Origin: Cercospora beticola
Lineage: Eukaryota; Ascomycota; Dothideomycetes; Mycosphaerellales; Mycosphaerellaceae
DNA length: 64,000 nucleotides
NCBI RefSeq assembly: GCF_033473495.1
Contig: NC_088938.1
Span: forward strand, 1-64,000
Direction of reading: 5' to 3'
Made by a program: the position numbers and the translations under genes. Under the pieces are notes generated by a model that made no database searches, was not told where the DNA came from, and was given only the letters and a program-made list of their open reading frames with translations. Shown here in pieces: positions 63,634 to 64,000 of this stretch. Within the stretch, counting starts at the first letter, position 1, and every line of letters begins with the position of its first letter.

Positions 63634-64000
63634 GGCGGACTGCAGTTTCAGCACCCGCAGGCTTTCCACAAGTGGTCACTGATGTAGTCTACCGCATTCC
63701 TGTCAGCGCGCAGTCAGGCGTGGGAGAGAGGACAGGAGAATTTCGAGAGGTGGAAGGGTGGTGCGATGGTGCTCTGATTGCGGGAGCTCGTCGGGGGAGG
63801 CAGAAAGCGGTGACCACACCAACGGCCCTGGGAATGCGCACTCACCTTGCGAAGTGAAGATGGTTGGAGCAAACACCATGGAGACGAATGCGCTCAGCGA
63901 GGGATCAGTGGGACATGCCACTTCCAGCGAAATGGCAGAGGATGGGAGAGGGAAAAAGGACGAAAAATGACTGGCGAAGCTCCGGGTGATGAAGGTTTTC
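63634..64000. promoter_or_regulatory. Upstream region of the CPS gene
   Basis: 367 bp to the window end. No coding feature is convincing. It probably contains the CPS leader and promoter. Confidence 0.4.

Overview
The window is a chromosome end of a filamentous ascomycete. It opens on 30 tandem CCCTAA repeats (the TTAGGG-type fungal telomere). A 4.4 kb AT-rich block with almost no CpA or TpG follows, which is the signature of repeat-induced point mutation (RIP). Beyond it come protein genes with short introns (mostly 49-72 bp, GTRNGY donors, CTRAY branch sites, YAG acceptors). Gene content (HeLo/DUF7580/NACHT proteins, UstYa proteins, Dal5-like permeases) fits Pezizomycotina, perhaps Dothideomycetes; the class is an inference. 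I saw no rRNA, tRNA or CRISPR.

Layout. 1-4.6 kb: telomere and RIP-degraded repeat. 5.8-12.9 kb: an apparent iron-acquisition cluster of an MFS transporter, a divergent ferric reductase and an IucA/IucC (NRPS-independent) siderophore synthetase, with a perfect ATCWGATAA iron-GATA site between the first two. 14.2-24 kb: a large ankyrin/zinc-finger protein, a Kex2-type repeat precursor peptide, a UstYa (DUF3328) oxidase gene, a 13-bp minisatellite and a Dal5-like permease. 25.8-41.6 kb: an amino-acid permease, a divergent DUF7580/ubiquitin-like pair, long disordered proteins and a secreted double-psi beta-barrel protein. 45-48.4 kb: a second UstYa gene head-to-head with a second, unrelated Kex2-type repeat precursor. 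49.5-52.3 kb: two paralogous hypothetical genes, the first interrupted. 52.4-56.3 kb: a NACHT-type NLR head-to-head with a HeLo-domain protein, plus a tyrosinase fragment. 57.9-63.6 kb: the arginine-type carbamoyl-phosphate synthase large chain, cut by 2.24 kb that carries a same-strand gene with a GIY-YIG-like segment and two zinc fingers.

Most notable: (1) two independent precursor/UstYa pairs, each divergent with a spacer of about 1.8 kb, the arrangement expected of dikaritin-like fungal RiPP loci; (2) a candidate NIS siderophore cluster in an ascomycete subtelomere; (3) an NLR/HeLo pair sharing a short amyloid-like motif at the NLR N-terminus and the HeLo C-terminus; (4) a split or interrupted CPS gene with a candidate homing-type passenger. 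All exon joins given here were read from sequence by eye, and none has transcript support.
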